Shown in pieces: positions 1 to 8,269 of a stretch of 64,000 nt of DNA; the stretch's first letter is position 1; each line of letters starts with the position of its first letter. The notes under the pieces were generated by a model. That model had not been told where the DNA came from. It did not search any database and worked only from the letters and a program-made list of their open reading frames with translations. Location: positions 124,001 through 188,000 of the forward strand of contig CALXOJ010000002.1 in NCBI GenBank assembly GCA_944390005.1. Reading direction: 5' to 3'. A program made the translations under genes and the position numbers. This DNA comes from an uncultured Spirochaetota bacterium. Lineage in GTDB: Bacteria > Spirochaetota > Spirochaetia > JAFGXN01.

Positions 1-523
1 CTTCGCCGGCTTTGCACCGTTTGCGTAAATCGGGGCGCCTGTTTAACAACCACAAAAGGCGGGTTGAGGCGTGATCGGTTGTGAACTTCAGCATAGAAGC
101 CGCGGTGAGCATGGTGTCGCGCGTCACAAACGCGCCCGCCGCCGCCGCTGCCTGCAGCAACTTCCATTTCAGGGAGCGGTTCATTGCGTCGACCTGATCG
201 GCGGCGCGCACATCGGCCCAGCTGATCAGCGGCGTCAGCGGCTTTCCCGTCGCTTTTTCCCATAACATAAACGACGCCCTCTGTGCGCTGATTCCAATGC
301 CGGCAATATCTGAGGCTGAGCAGTTCGCCTTTTGCATCACATCGCGGACGGCTTTGACAAAAGCGTCGAACATCATTTGCGGATCATGCTCCTGCGCTCC
401 CGGTTCAGTCGATACCGACGGCGTCGGCACGGAAGCTCGAAAAACAATTTCTCCCTTTCTGTTAAACAAAAATGAGCGAAGACTGCGCCCGCCCGAATCG
501 ACAGCCAAAATCATTTTTTCCAT
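1..523 (-). CDS. FGGY-family carbohydrate kinase, N-terminal part (runs off the window edge)
   Basis: The minus strand reads open from an ATG at 523 to the window edge, giving 174 residues. The start MILAVDSGGRSLRSFLF is the phosphate-1 loop of the FGGY/actin-like sugar kinases. Further on come GIGISAQRASFMLW and PLISWADVRA, matching the family's IGIS.Q and I.W.D.R blocks. These enzymes phosphorylate sugars such as xylulose, glycerol or gluconate in the cytoplasm; the substrate cannot be told from this part. The start was chosen because a consensus promoter lies so close (-10 ends 6 bases upstream) that the message would be leaderless. The C-terminal ATPase domain lies outside the window. Confidence 0.88.
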   Translation of the reverse strand, partial: MEKMILAVDSGGRSLRSFLFNRKGEIVFRASVPTPSVSTEPGAQEHDPQMMFDAFVKAVRDVMQKANCSASDIAGIGISAQRASFMLWEKATGKPLTPLISWADVRAADQVDAMNRSLKWKLLQAAAAAGAFVTRDTMLTAASMLKFTTDHASTRLLWLLNRRPDLRKRCKAGE

Positions 524-529
524 AATAAA

Positions 530-558
530 ATTATCACACGGGATTCATCGTCTGTCAA
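530..558 (-). promoter_or_regulatory. Consensus promoter of the sugar kinase gene
   Basis: On the minus strand TTGACA (558-553) and GATAAT (535-530) are separated by 17 bases. The -10 ends 6 bases before the ATG, so the transcript should start at or next to the start codon. Confidence 0.75.
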
Positions 559-623
559 GTTTGAACCGCAAAAACAGACGGAAGCCGGAGCCTCCGTTTA
601 AGGCGCTCTCCGTTACCGCAGTC

Positions 624-1109
624 TCACTCCGGCGGATTGCCGAACCGGATAAAGGTCTCTCCGGCAGCCGCTTCCTTGAAACGGCTCGAAGAATCGCGGC
701 CGGATTCCGCGTCTTCGGCCAGCCGCCCGTCAAGCAGCTTTCTGACGGTCTGCGGATCGGACGTTCCGTTCAGAGAGCGGATGGAGTCGCTTTCTTTGCG
801 CGCAACGGTCTCCAAATAAATGCGGACGCTGCTTCCCGCCGCGAATTCGGCCTGAAAATACGGCTGTCCGCCGTCGATAGCCAAAAGGTAAAACGGGTAA
901 ACCACAATCAGCGGAAGTTCCGCCTCTTTTTCAGTCAGACGGTTGGAGCGTCCGTCCTCGGAAGCGCCGTCCTGTTCGGTGTACGAAAGCCGGACTTTCG
1001 TTCCCGGAGCGCCGTCCAAATACGCGGCGACGTCGAATTCGCCGTGCCCGACCGTCGGGCAGCCGCACAAAATCGCCGGCAGAAGCAGAAAAAACGGTAA
1101 TTTTTTCAT
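624..1109 (-). CDS. Small lipoprotein of unknown function
   Basis: 161 residues. The N terminus is MKK followed by a hydrophobic stretch and a lipobox-like LCGC, so it is probably exported and lipidated at about Cys16. An AGGAGG-type ribosome site lies just upstream of the ATG. The rest is soluble, with no recognised domain; I see a possible small beta-rich region followed by a charged C-terminal third. It is transcribed the same way as the sugar kinase but about 100 bases upstream, and divergently from the modF-like gene. Function unknown. Confidence 0.7.
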   Translation of the reverse strand: MKKLPFFLLLPAILCGCPTVGHGEFDVAAYLDGAPGTKVRLSYTEQDGASEDGRSNRLTEKEAELPLIVVYPFYLLAIDGGQPYFQAEFAAGSSVRIYLETVARKESDSIRSLNGTSDPQTVRKLLDGRLAEDAESGRDSSSRFKEAAAGETFIRFGNPPE

Positions 1110-1189
1110 GTCAACCTCCTCAAAGATTTTACCCCCCCCTCCCCGAATTTGTCAAGTTTCTTCCATCCGGTTTTTCTTTTCCTCAACTG

Positions 1190-1218
1190 CGGACAGAAAC
1201 CGCGGTTTTTTGTATAAT
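1190..1218 (+). promoter_or_regulatory. Promoter of the modF-like gene
   Basis: A weak -35 (CGGACA, 1190-1195), a 17-base spacer and a perfect TATAAT (1213-1218) end 6 bases before the ATG at 1225. There is no Shine-Dalgarno sequence, so the message is probably leaderless. Confidence 0.65.
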
Positions 1219-1224
1219 CGAGTT

Positions 1225-2691
1225 ATGGAAGAGATGCCGTCATTTGAAAACAGCCGCATTGAAAAAAACGAGCGGATTTTGATTGAAAGTCTGACGTGGA
1301 AACCGCGCAGAGGGGAAGTGTGGCTGATTATCGGCCCGAACGGCGGCGGAAAGTCGTTTTTGGCGGACGCCCTTTCCGGGGCGGCGGCTGTCGACGGCAG
1401 ACGGCTGCCTCAAGCGGAAAAAACGGCGGTCGTCTCATTGGAAGCGGCGTCGGCGTTGATTGAAGAGGAACGCAAAAACGACGACTCTGATTTTGTCGAA
1501 GGCGGCGTTGACATCGGCCGCACCGTTTACCGTTTCCTCGGCTGCAAAGAGACAGTCTCCGATCGGGCGCAGCGGATTATCTCCCTGCTTGGACTGGAAC
1601 CGTTAGCCAACCGCGGACTGAAATATCTGTCGACGGGAGAAATTCGGCGGACGCTCTTGGCAAAAGCGTTCCTTTCCGATAAGACATTTCTGATTTTTAG
1701 CGATCCGTTTGCCGGATTGGACGCCGATTCGCGTCGGACAGTCTCCGGATTTATCGAAGCGGCGGCGGCTGCCTGGAAAGAGGGCCGCAGTGATGTCTGT
1801 CCGTTTCTTTTTATGGAAAGATATTGTGAAGTTCCCGCTTCCGTCGACTGCGTACTGGAACTTTCCGGCGGAACGGTCGCCTTCAGCGGCCCCCGCAGCC
1901 GTTACGAAACGCGAACCGTTGCCGAAAATAACAGCGAAACAGTCGACGAAGCCGCCGTTCTGCGGTTGAAAAACGACAGCGGAGAAAATCGACCGCCGGC
2001 CGTGCTGGTCGAAATGAAGAATGTCACGGTTTCCTGGGACGGCGAAACGGTCCTGAAAAACCTGACGTGGACGGTGCGCGCGGGAGAACATACCTTGATT
2101 CGCGGTCCCAACGGCTGCGGCAAAACAACGCTGACGGAGCTCATTACCGGAGACAATCCGCAGCTCTACGCAAACGACATCACTCTTTTCGGACGGAAAC
2201 GCGGAACAGGCGAATCGATTTGGGAGGTCAAGCAAAAAATCGGTGTCGTTTCGTACCGTCTTCACCTCGAATACCGCATGGTCGGCGGCTGCGATTTGGA
2301 AGCGGTCGTTATCTCCGGTTTTCACGACTCCGTCGGACTTTACTGTCTGCGCACCGACAGCGAACGGAAAGCGGCCGCTGTTTGGCTTGAGTTCGGCGGA
2401 TTTCGAGGACGAGAAAACGAACCGTTTTCGGCTCTCACTTACGGCGAACAGAGACTGCTGCTGATATTGAGGGCGCTGGTCAAATCTCCTCCGTTATTGA
2501 TTTTGGACGAACCGTGCCACGGGTTGGACGAATCCAATCGTGCGAAAGTGCTCTCTTTGCTGGAAAAAATTGCCGAAAAGAAAATGACAACGCTGCTGCA
2601 CGTTACTCACGAACCGGATGAAGTTCTGCCGTGCGAACACCGCATTTTGGAAATGGAGAAGGGCGGCGTTTACCGCCTGCTGGAAAGATAA
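1225..2691 (+). CDS. modF: ModF/PhrA-like tandem ABC ATPase
   Basis: 488 residues with two ABC ATPase domains and no membrane segment. Domain 1 has Walker A GPNGGGKS and signature YLSTGE; domain 2 has Walker A GPNGCGKT, signature LTYGEQ and Walker B LLILDEPCHGLDE. The segments KYLSTGEIRRTLL, NDITLFGRKRGTGESIW and the closing GGVYRLLER correspond closely to E. coli ModF as I remember it, as does the length (ModF is about 490). ModF is a cytoplasmic ATPase linked to molybdate transport and photorepair loci; its precise role is unsettled. The start at 1225 is chosen because the promoter leaves no room for an upstream start. The stop codon is followed directly by the next ATG. Confidence 0.85.
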   Translation: MEEMPSFENSRIEKNERILIESLTWKPRRGEVWLIIGPNGGGKSFLADALSGAAAVDGRRLPQAEKTAVVSLEAASALIEEERKNDDSDFVEGGVDIGRTVYRFLGCKETVSDRAQRIISLLGLEPLANRGLKYLSTGEIRRTLLAKAFLSDKTFLIFSDPFAGLDADSRRTVSGFIEAAAAAWKEGRSDVCPFLFMERYCEVPASVDCVLELSGGTVAFSGPRSRYETRTVAENNSETVDEAAVLRLKNDSGENRPPAVLVEMKNVTVSWDGETVLKNLTWTVRAGEHTLIRGPNGCGKTTLTELITGDNPQLYANDITLFGRKRGTGESIWEVKQKIGVVSYRLHLEYRMVGGCDLEAVVISGFHDSVGLYCLRTDSERKAAAVWLEFGGFRGRENEPFSALTYGEQRLLLILRALVKSPPLLILDEPCHGLDESNRAKVLSLLEKIAEKKMTTLLHVTHEPDEVLPCEHRILEMEKGGVYRLLER

Positions 2692-3579
2692 ATGGAAAAA
2701 CAGGATTTGTATCGACTGACAAACGGACTCTGCCGCGGCTGTCCCGTATGCGACGGTCTTTTGTGCGCGGGAGAACTTCCCGGCTGGGGCGGCATTGACG
2801 GCGGCAGCCGCTTTATCGCCAATGTTCGTTCATGGAATGAGATTGCCGTCAAACCCGCCGCGGAGTTTCCCGCTGTCGCTTTTGCTCCCGTAACGGGAGC
2901 TGTTCAAAATCTCGGTTTGAGTGAAGAAGCTCCGTTTTACTTCGCAGCGGCCGAAAGCGCAAAGGCAGCCGGCATCGGTTTTTGTATCGGAGACGGATTT
3001 CCCGACATCAAACTTGAATCGGGAATTGCAGCGGCAGAACGGTTCGAACTGAAAGCTGACGTTTTCATTAAACCGTATCCCGACAGACAGTGGCTGGAAC
3101 GTGCCGAACGCGCTGCTTCTATCGCCGGATTCATTGGAATCGACATCGATTCGTGGCAAATTGCTACCATGGCGGGACAAACCGTCATGGAACGAAAAAC
3201 CGCCGCCCAACTTAAAACGCTGAAAAAAAGCATCAAGTCGCCGTTTGTCATCAAAGGAATTTGCGACCGCGAAACTGCCGCCCTTTTGGAAGAAGTGCGG
3301 CCCGACGCGGCAGTGATTTCCAATCACGGGGGGCGCGTCGCGTCGCCGCCGGAAGGAACAGCCTACCTTCTGCAGCGTTTTGCATCGGCCGTGCGCAAAC
3401 AAAGCGGTTCTGTTTGGGTTGACGGCGGACTGCGCACGGGCGTTCACCTCAAAAAAGCCGCCGCGCTCGGCGCCGAACGGGTTCTCATTGGACGGCCTTT
3501 TATTCAAGCGGTCATCATCAACGGCCGCGACGGCGTCCGAACTGCACTGCAGACCGATTACGGTTTTTCGAATTTCTGA
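2692..3579 (+). CDS. FMN-dependent alpha-hydroxy-acid oxidase/dehydrogenase family protein
   Basis: 295 residues. The TIM-barrel end of the FMN alpha-hydroxy-acid oxidase family is visible: FVIKG (flavin-contacting Lys), AVISNHGGR (catalytic His and substrate Arg), VWVDGGLRTG and VLIGRPF (phosphate binding). The N terminus has a Cys cluster, CRGCPVCDG, followed by CAGELPGWGG, as I recall from related proteins of anaerobes, where it may hold a metal. It probably oxidises a 2-hydroxy acid such as lactate; the substrate is not predictable. The ATG follows the modF stop with no gap, so the two are co-translated. Its 3' end overlaps the convergent transporter gene by 22 bases. Confidence 0.82.
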   Translation: MEKQDLYRLTNGLCRGCPVCDGLLCAGELPGWGGIDGGSRFIANVRSWNEIAVKPAAEFPAVAFAPVTGAVQNLGLSEEAPFYFAAAESAKAAGIGFCIGDGFPDIKLESGIAAAERFELKADVFIKPYPDRQWLERAERAASIAGFIGIDIDSWQIATMAGQTVMERKTAAQLKTLKKSIKSPFVIKGICDRETAALLEEVRPDAAVISNHGGRVASPPEGTAYLLQRFASAVRKQSGSVWVDGGLRTGVHLKKAAALGAERVLIGRPFIQAVIINGRDGVRTALQTDYGFSNF

Positions 3580-4238
3580 ATGCGTACGGCTGCGTACACA
3601 ACCGGTGTATCGCACAGCGTTACAAACGCTTTGATAAGATACGTTGTCAGAAAAATTTCAAAGACCGTCGCCGTTTCGTACAGTCCGAAAAACGCGACAA
3701 AGACGAAAACCGCCGAATCCAGTGCCTGACTGACAAGCGAACTCATGTTGTTGCGGACAAAAATCCACCGCTTGGCGGGTAAAAGCCGCTTCCAAAAGTG
3801 ATATGCCCAAACGTCGTGCGTCTGCGACACCGCAAACGCGCACAGCGACGCCGCAATCAGACGCGGCATCAACGTGAACAGTCCCGCCATGGAACTTTGC
3901 GCGACGTCCGTCGGCGCCGGCTCAAACAAAAGCGTTGTTTGAAAAACCAGAGTCGAAAAGATCAGGGCAAAAAAACCGACGGCGACTGCTTTCTGAGCCT
4001 CCCGTTTGCCGTAATTTTCCGAAAGAATATCAGTCACCGTGAACGATGACGCGTAAAGGACGTTGCCGAGCGTACACGTCAGCCCGAACAGCTCCACCGT
4101 TTTTTGAACCTGAATGTTCGCAACAATCACCGAAATCGGAATCCAAGCGAACAATCCCGCTTTCCCGAAAAGACGGTAAGTCAGCAGCAACGCCGCAAAA
4201 CAGCCGGCAATCATCGTCAAGCCGAGAATTTCATTCAT
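3558..4238 (-). CDS. yhhQ: Queuosine precursor transporter (VUT family, DUF165)
   Basis: 226 residues with about six hydrophobic segments. The family signatures are present: ANIQVQKTVELFG near the N terminus, DILSENYGKREAQKAV, SQTHDVWAYHFWK, and RNNMSSLVSQALDSAVF. YhhQ proteins import 7-cyano-7-deazaguanine-type precursors for queuosine tRNA modification across the inner membrane. The start MNEILG is chosen over an upstream ATG because a CGGAGG ribosome site sits about 6 bases before it. It overlaps the end of the convergent oxidase gene by 22 bases. Confidence 0.9.
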   Translation of the reverse strand: MNEILGLTMIAGCFAALLLTYRLFGKAGLFAWIPISVIVANIQVQKTVELFGLTCTLGNVLYASSFTVTDILSENYGKREAQKAVAVGFFALIFSTLVFQTTLLFEPAPTDVAQSSMAGLFTLMPRLIAASLCAFAVSQTHDVWAYHFWKRLLPAKRWIFVRNNMSSLVSQALDSAVFVFVAFFGLYETATVFEIFLTTYLIKAFVTLCDTPVVYAAVRIQKFEKP

Positions 4239-4326
4239 ATAAAACCTCCGGTTTTGTGCGGGTTTTCCGGCACCGCGGCTCATTTTATCACTTTTGTTAA
4301 AAAAAATCACTTGTCCGGAAAAAGAT

Positions 4327-4355
4327 TTGACAACCGCTGCATTTTATGGCATAGT
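4327..4355 (+). promoter_or_regulatory. Promoter of lipoprotein gene at 4375
   Basis: TTGACA (4327-4332), 17 bases, CATAGT (4350-4355). A GGAGG ribosome site follows before the ATG. Confidence 0.6.
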
Positions 4356-4374
4356 GAAAAATGCGGAGGAAATA

Positions 4375-4833
4375 ATGAAAAAAATTCTGTTGTTTATCGG
4401 TGCGGCTGCTCTGCTGTTCGGATGCGAAGCGGCAGCTGTAAAAGAAGTGAAAGCGACGGCGGTTCCCGATACGCAGAACGGCGTTACAATGGGCGATGTG
4501 TTTGACACGGCGCTGCAGAACGCCTCGTGGAAAGCCGGTTCGGACGAAGCCGGAGCCGAAACCGTAACAGTTACCGGGTTGTTCGATTGGCAGAACGGCG
4601 GCGGTTTGGCCGAAACAGCGTTCACCTTTGCGAAAAATGCCGAATCCGGCATTTGGGAACCGGTTGCGGTGTCAGCCGGCGGAGATACGGCCGACAATGC
4701 GTTTTCCGTCGGACTGGCGTTTCTGATGGTTTACGCCGTTTACGGAGAGGCGGTTGCGTCGGAAGCGGACGGAAATCAAGCAGACAAAACGACAGCGGAA
4801 GAGACAGAAACTTCTCTTGAACCAATGCTGTAA
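4375..4833 (+). CDS. Small lipoprotein of unknown function
   Basis: 152 residues beginning MKKILLFIGAAALLFGC, a typical lipoprotein signal with the lipid Cys at about residue 17. The start is fixed by GGAGG 6 bases upstream. The mature part is Ala-, Thr- and Glu-rich, with a short acidic tail and no recognised domain. It has its own promoter and lies upstream of another lipoprotein gene in the same direction, about 160 bases away. Function unknown; an envelope lipoprotein is the only supported statement. Confidence 0.72.
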   Translation: MKKILLFIGAAALLFGCEAAAVKEVKATAVPDTQNGVTMGDVFDTALQNASWKAGSDEAGAETVTVTGLFDWQNGGGLAETAFTFAKNAESGIWEPVAVSAGGDTADNAFSVGLAFLMVYAVYGEAVASEADGNQADKTTAEETETSLEPML

Positions 4834-4993
4834 AAAAATAAAAAATATGAACTGTCTCCGGCAGTTGTGTCGGAAGCTGAGTTTGATAAGAAAAATTGCA
4901 GGATCGGCAATGCGGATTTGAAACAGCGTGTCGGTCATTAACAAAAAAGAAAATAAACGGGAACCGTTTAAAGAGAATAAAAGTGAGGTTTAT

Positions 4994-6244
4994 ATGAAAA
5001 AGAGAATTTTTGTTTTTTTATCGGTATTACTGTTGGCTGCTTGCGATCCGGCGACGGTCGTCATTACGTTTGATTCCAACGGAGGCAGCGGAGAAATGTC
5101 TCCGCAAACGGTTGAAGTTGGGGTTGAAACCAAGCTGGCGGACGTCAAGTTTGTAAAGGAAGGCTTTGTTTTTACCGGTTGGAACGACAAAGCTGACGGA
5201 ACCGGAAAGTTTTATGAAAACGGCGCTGCCGTCACACCGATGGCGGATTTGACGCTGTATGCCCGATGGCGAGAAATTCCGAATGAAGATGATCCTTCAG
5301 TTGAAAACGATCCTCCTGCATGGTCTGACGCAATGGTATTGTCGGTTGACAACTTTTCTCTGATTGAGGGTGAAACGGCATCTGTTTCGGTTACGGGAGT
5401 TTCCGATGTGACAATGACTGGGGCGTTTTACAGTGTTCAAGGCTCCGAAGCAAAACCGTTGACGCTCGGTGAAGACGGTTTGTCTTTTACGGCGCCTGAT
5501 GTCGCTGATGTGACAACGGTCTCCGTGACAGCAACATTTTCAAAAGCCGGAGAAGAAGAAACCGCCTCTCTAACGTTGGAGGGAGAGTTTGTTTTTTATC
5601 CGGATACTTATGTCCGTTTTGACGATGCTATCTTTGCTCCGGTTAAAGCATTCGATTTTACGGATGTTGCCAGCTTGGACGGCGTAAAATATTTGAGTCA
5701 CGATAGTACTGAAGGAGAATCAATATCCTCAACCGCCTCCGACGGTTTTGCTATTACTGTACCAGAAGGTGAAAAATACAAACTCGAATTTCCGAGAGAC
5801 ACCTTTGCGGAGGCTGAACTTATTTTGGTGAATTTAAAATTCGACAATCCGCAGAATGCGAATGTTTACATTGCTCAAGGCGATGTAGATTACGGATATT
5901 CACTTTACAAAGATATTCGAAATAACCACCAATGCATTAAGTATGGCTCTTTTCTCCTCGGTGCTCTGGGAGGGAACGCCCCCTGGAATCCCGTTAAAGG
6001 TTCCTCGTTTCAGTTTGAAGCGGCAAGTGACGTTTTTAACACATTTGCGATACTTGATAACGGCGTCGATCCCCCCGTTTTGGGATTCAATGATGAAATT
6101 TATCATGTTGAAGCCGATATCGAAGGGTCGACGACCAAATTAACAGCTATTGACCCGTTTCAAATCACGTTTGAAGAGAACGGCGAGAATATTGAGGTTG
6201 GGTATACGGTTGCCGCTGTTAAATTTTACAAACCTGTAAACTAA
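4994..6244 (+). CDS. Lipoprotein with an InlB B-type (Listeria-Bacteroides) repeat
   Basis: 416 residues. The signal MKKRIFVFLSVLLLAAC predicts lipidation at Cys17. Residues about 20-90 form one InlB B-repeat: FDSNGGSGEMSPQTV, EGFVFTGWNDKADGTGKFY and LYARW are diagnostic. A linker rich in Asp, Glu and Pro is followed by a Ser/Thr/Val-rich beta-sandwich-like region (about 110-195) and a unique C-terminal domain. B-repeats occur in surface proteins of gut bacteria, often in adhesins. The start with AGTGAGG upstream is preferred to an earlier in-frame ATG, which would bury the signal peptide. A strong terminator follows. Confidence 0.82.
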   Translation: MKKRIFVFLSVLLLAACDPATVVITFDSNGGSGEMSPQTVEVGVETKLADVKFVKEGFVFTGWNDKADGTGKFYENGAAVTPMADLTLYARWREIPNEDDPSVENDPPAWSDAMVLSVDNFSLIEGETASVSVTGVSDVTMTGAFYSVQGSEAKPLTLGEDGLSFTAPDVADVTTVSVTATFSKAGEEETASLTLEGEFVFYPDTYVRFDDAIFAPVKAFDFTDVASLDGVKYLSHDSTEGESISSTASDGFAITVPEGEKYKLEFPRDTFAEAELILVNLKFDNPQNANVYIAQGDVDYGYSLYKDIRNNHQCIKYGSFLLGALGGNAPWNPVKGSSFQFEAASDVFNTFAILDNGVDPPVLGFNDEIYHVEADIEGSTTKLTAIDPFQITFEENGENIEVGYTVAAVKFYKPVN

Positions 6245-6260
6245 ATCAGCTGTAAAACAG

Positions 6261-6283
6261 GCGCCCTTTCGGGCGCTTTTTTT
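6261..6283 (+). terminator. Rho-independent terminator
   Basis: GCGCCC (6261-6266), loop TTTC, GGGCGC (6271-6276), then seven T residues. It ends the B-repeat lipoprotein transcript. Confidence 0.9.
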
Positions 6284-6304
6284 GTTGACGGATACAGGTA
6301 ACAG

Positions 6305-6334
6305 TTGCGTTTTCCGTCGATTTCGGTGTAAAAT
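6305..6334 (+). promoter_or_regulatory. Promoter of the sulfatase gene
   Basis: TTGCGT (6305-6310), 18 bases, TAAAAT (6329-6334). A GGAGG ribosome site follows at about 6341. Confidence 0.55.
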
Positions 6335-6353
6335 GAGTGCGGAGGTTGACAGC

Positions 6354-7910
6354 ATGTTGAATTTTAAAAAAGCTGCCGCATCGCTTCTGATTTCCGGTGC
6401 ATTGCCGGCGTTCGCTGCGGAAGATATGAATATTGTCTTGTTTATGGTTGATGATATGGGGGTAAACGATACGTCGGTGCGTTTTTTGCGCGACGGATCT
6501 CCGCTTAACGGTTATTATCACACTCCGAATATGGAGCGGCTGGCGGAAAAGGGGGTTCGTTTTACGAGAGCGTATGCGCATCCCGTCTCTTCTCCGTCGC
6601 GTGTCAGTCTGATGACCGGCGTCAATCCGGCGCGGCACAAGGTGACCAACTGGACGTTGGAACCCGATACGCCGACTGATACTTTTCCCCGCCGCAGCAA
6701 AACGGCTCCGCAGCCGTGGAATTGGAACGGCATTACCCCGAATGCGGCGGATGACGCCGTTCAAAGCAATCTTTTTGAAGCGACTTGTTTCCCGGAAATT
6801 CTGCGGCAAAACGGGTATAAAACCATTCATGTCGGAAAAGCGCATTGGGGAGCTGTCGGCACAACGGCGGCCGATCCGCTCAACCTCGGATTTGATGTCA
6901 ATATTGGCGGCTGTGCGGCCGGCGGGTTGGCAAGCTACACGATTGACGACTCTTCGCAGCTGTATGCGTTTAACGCGGCGGGTGATTATCCGTTTCCGTC
7001 GCTCAATGAATACGCCGAAGCCGATACCGGATTTCATATCACCGACGCAATTACCGCCGCCGCCAAATCCGAAATCGACAAAGCCGTTGAGGAAGACCGG
7101 CCTTTTTATCTTTACGTTTCTCATTATGCCGTTCATACGCCGCATCAAAGTGATAAACGCTTTTCTGACGACTATAAAGGCTCCCGTTCCGCGTATGCAA
7201 CCCTTGTTGCCGGAATGGATCGATCTCTTGGAGAATTGATGGATCATCTTGAGGCGAAGAATCTCTCCGATAAGACGATTGTGATTTTTATGGCCGATAA
7301 CGGCGGTCATCATTCGACGGGGAATGCGCCTTTGCGCGGATCGAAGGGAGCGTTGTTTGAAGGAGGCATCCGCGAACCGCTCATTGTTTGCTGGCCGGGA
7401 GTGACCGATGCGTATGCCGGCGGCGTTAACGATTCGCCCGTTATTATCGAGGATTTTTATCCGACAATTTTGGAGATGGCCGGCGTAGGAACCGTTCCTG
7501 CTGAGATTAAACAAGGGCGGTTAGACGGTATCAGTTTTGTTTCTGCGATTAAAACCGGCAGTACGTGCAACGCTGACCGCAGTCTGGTTTTTCATTACCC
7601 GAATTGGTGGGGAGAAGAAGCGAGCGCATCTCGAAAAATGCGTGTACCTGTTGGCCGTCCGGCATCTGCACTCATTAAAGACGGAAAGAAAATCATTCAT
7701 TTTTACGAGACCGGAGAAACGCGGCTTTACGATCTTGACGCCGACGAAACCGAAAAACGGGAGATTGAAGACGATGTTCTGAAGGCTGAGCTCGCCTCCG
7801 AATTGACGGCGTTTCTCAAAAATGCCGGTGCTTCCATGGTGTATGACAAAAAAACACAAACCATCAGGTGGCCGGACGGTTCGGTGGAGAAACTTCCCGA
7901 AAAGCCTTAA
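6354..7910 (+). CDS. Exported sulfatase, Ser-type
   Basis: 518 residues. A signal peptide ends near ALPAFAAE. The mature part opens with NIVLFMVDDMGVND (metal-binding Asp pair), followed by the sulfatase signature S-S-P-S-R-V-S-L-M-T-G. Here the residue converted to formylglycine is Ser, not Cys. Later metal and substrate blocks are HVGKAHWG, MADNGGHHSTG and GSKGALFEGGIREPLIV. It should remove sulfate esters from polysaccharides or mucins outside the cytoplasm. Ser-type enzymes need an anaerobic sulfatase-maturating radical SAM enzyme, which is not seen in this window. GGAGG upstream fixes the start. The substrate cannot be predicted. Confidence 0.9.
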   Translation: MLNFKKAAASLLISGALPAFAAEDMNIVLFMVDDMGVNDTSVRFLRDGSPLNGYYHTPNMERLAEKGVRFTRAYAHPVSSPSRVSLMTGVNPARHKVTNWTLEPDTPTDTFPRRSKTAPQPWNWNGITPNAADDAVQSNLFEATCFPEILRQNGYKTIHVGKAHWGAVGTTAADPLNLGFDVNIGGCAAGGLASYTIDDSSQLYAFNAAGDYPFPSLNEYAEADTGFHITDAITAAAKSEIDKAVEEDRPFYLYVSHYAVHTPHQSDKRFSDDYKGSRSAYATLVAGMDRSLGELMDHLEAKNLSDKTIVIFMADNGGHHSTGNAPLRGSKGALFEGGIREPLIVCWPGVTDAYAGGVNDSPVIIEDFYPTILEMAGVGTVPAEIKQGRLDGISFVSAIKTGSTCNADRSLVFHYPNWWGEEASASRKMRVPVGRPASALIKDGKKIIHFYETGETRLYDLDADETEKREIEDDVLKAELASELTAFLKNAGASMVYDKKTQTIRWPDGSVEKLPEKP

Positions 7911-7921
7911 CGGTCTTTTTG

Positions 7922-7957
7922 AAAGCGGCTCTCATTTTGCGGGAGCCGCTTTATTTT
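7922..7957 (+). terminator. Rho-independent terminator after the sulfatase gene
   Basis: AAAGCGGCTC (7922-7931) pairs with GAGCCGCTTT (7943-7952), followed by ATTTTT. Confidence 0.85.
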
Positions 7958-7971
7958 TCACATAAAACGTA

Positions 7972-8000
7972 TTGAATAAAACGGTTTTTTTCAATATGAT
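7972..8000 (+). promoter_or_regulatory. Promoter of the oadGAB operon
   Basis: TTGAAT (7972-7977), 17 bases, TATGAT (7995-8000). An AGAGGAGA ribosome site follows before the oadG ATG at 8037. Confidence 0.7.
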
Positions 8001-8036
8001 GAGAAAGGTGAAACAGTTTCATTAGAGGAGAAAAGA

Positions 8037-8255
8037 ATGTTACTAAACGGATTGATCTTAATGGTCATGGGCATGGGAATCGTTTACGTCTTCCTGGTCA
8101 TCTTGATTTATTCATCCAAGCTGACATCGTGGTTGATTACGAAATTTTTCCCGGTCAAAGAGGTTCCGGTTCAGCCGATTAAAAGAGCCGGAGGCAGCAG
8201 CGGTTCCGATGCCGAAGTGGCTGCGGCTGTTGCCGCCGTTCGGGCGAGGAAATAA
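8037..8255 (+). CDS. oadG: Oxaloacetate decarboxylase gamma subunit (sodium pump)
   Basis: 72 residues with one N-terminal membrane helix (about residues 4-27, GLILMVMGMGIVYVFLVILI) and a short charged cytoplasmic tail ending AAAVAAVRARK. This matches the small membrane subunit that holds the decarboxylase complex together. It is the first gene of oadG-oadA-oadB, with 14 bases before oadA, and has a good ribosome site. Identification rests on size, topology and gene order, since gamma subunits are poorly conserved. Confidence 0.88.
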   Translation: MLLNGLILMVMGMGIVYVFLVILIYSSKLTSWLITKFFPVKEVPVQPIKRAGGSSGSDAEVAAAVAAVRARK

Positions 8256-8269
8256 GGAAGAGGTTAAAA

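Noticed and set aside
297-1100. Plus-strand open frame of 267 codons
   Set aside because: It is antisense to the sugar kinase and the small lipoprotein, both of which have proper starts, promoters or ribosome sites and recognisable N termini.
6246-7514. Long open frame (422 codons) on the minus strand
   Set aside because: It lies opposite the sulfatase gene, whose plus-strand protein has all the conserved motifs. The antisense product shows no domain and no ribosome site.
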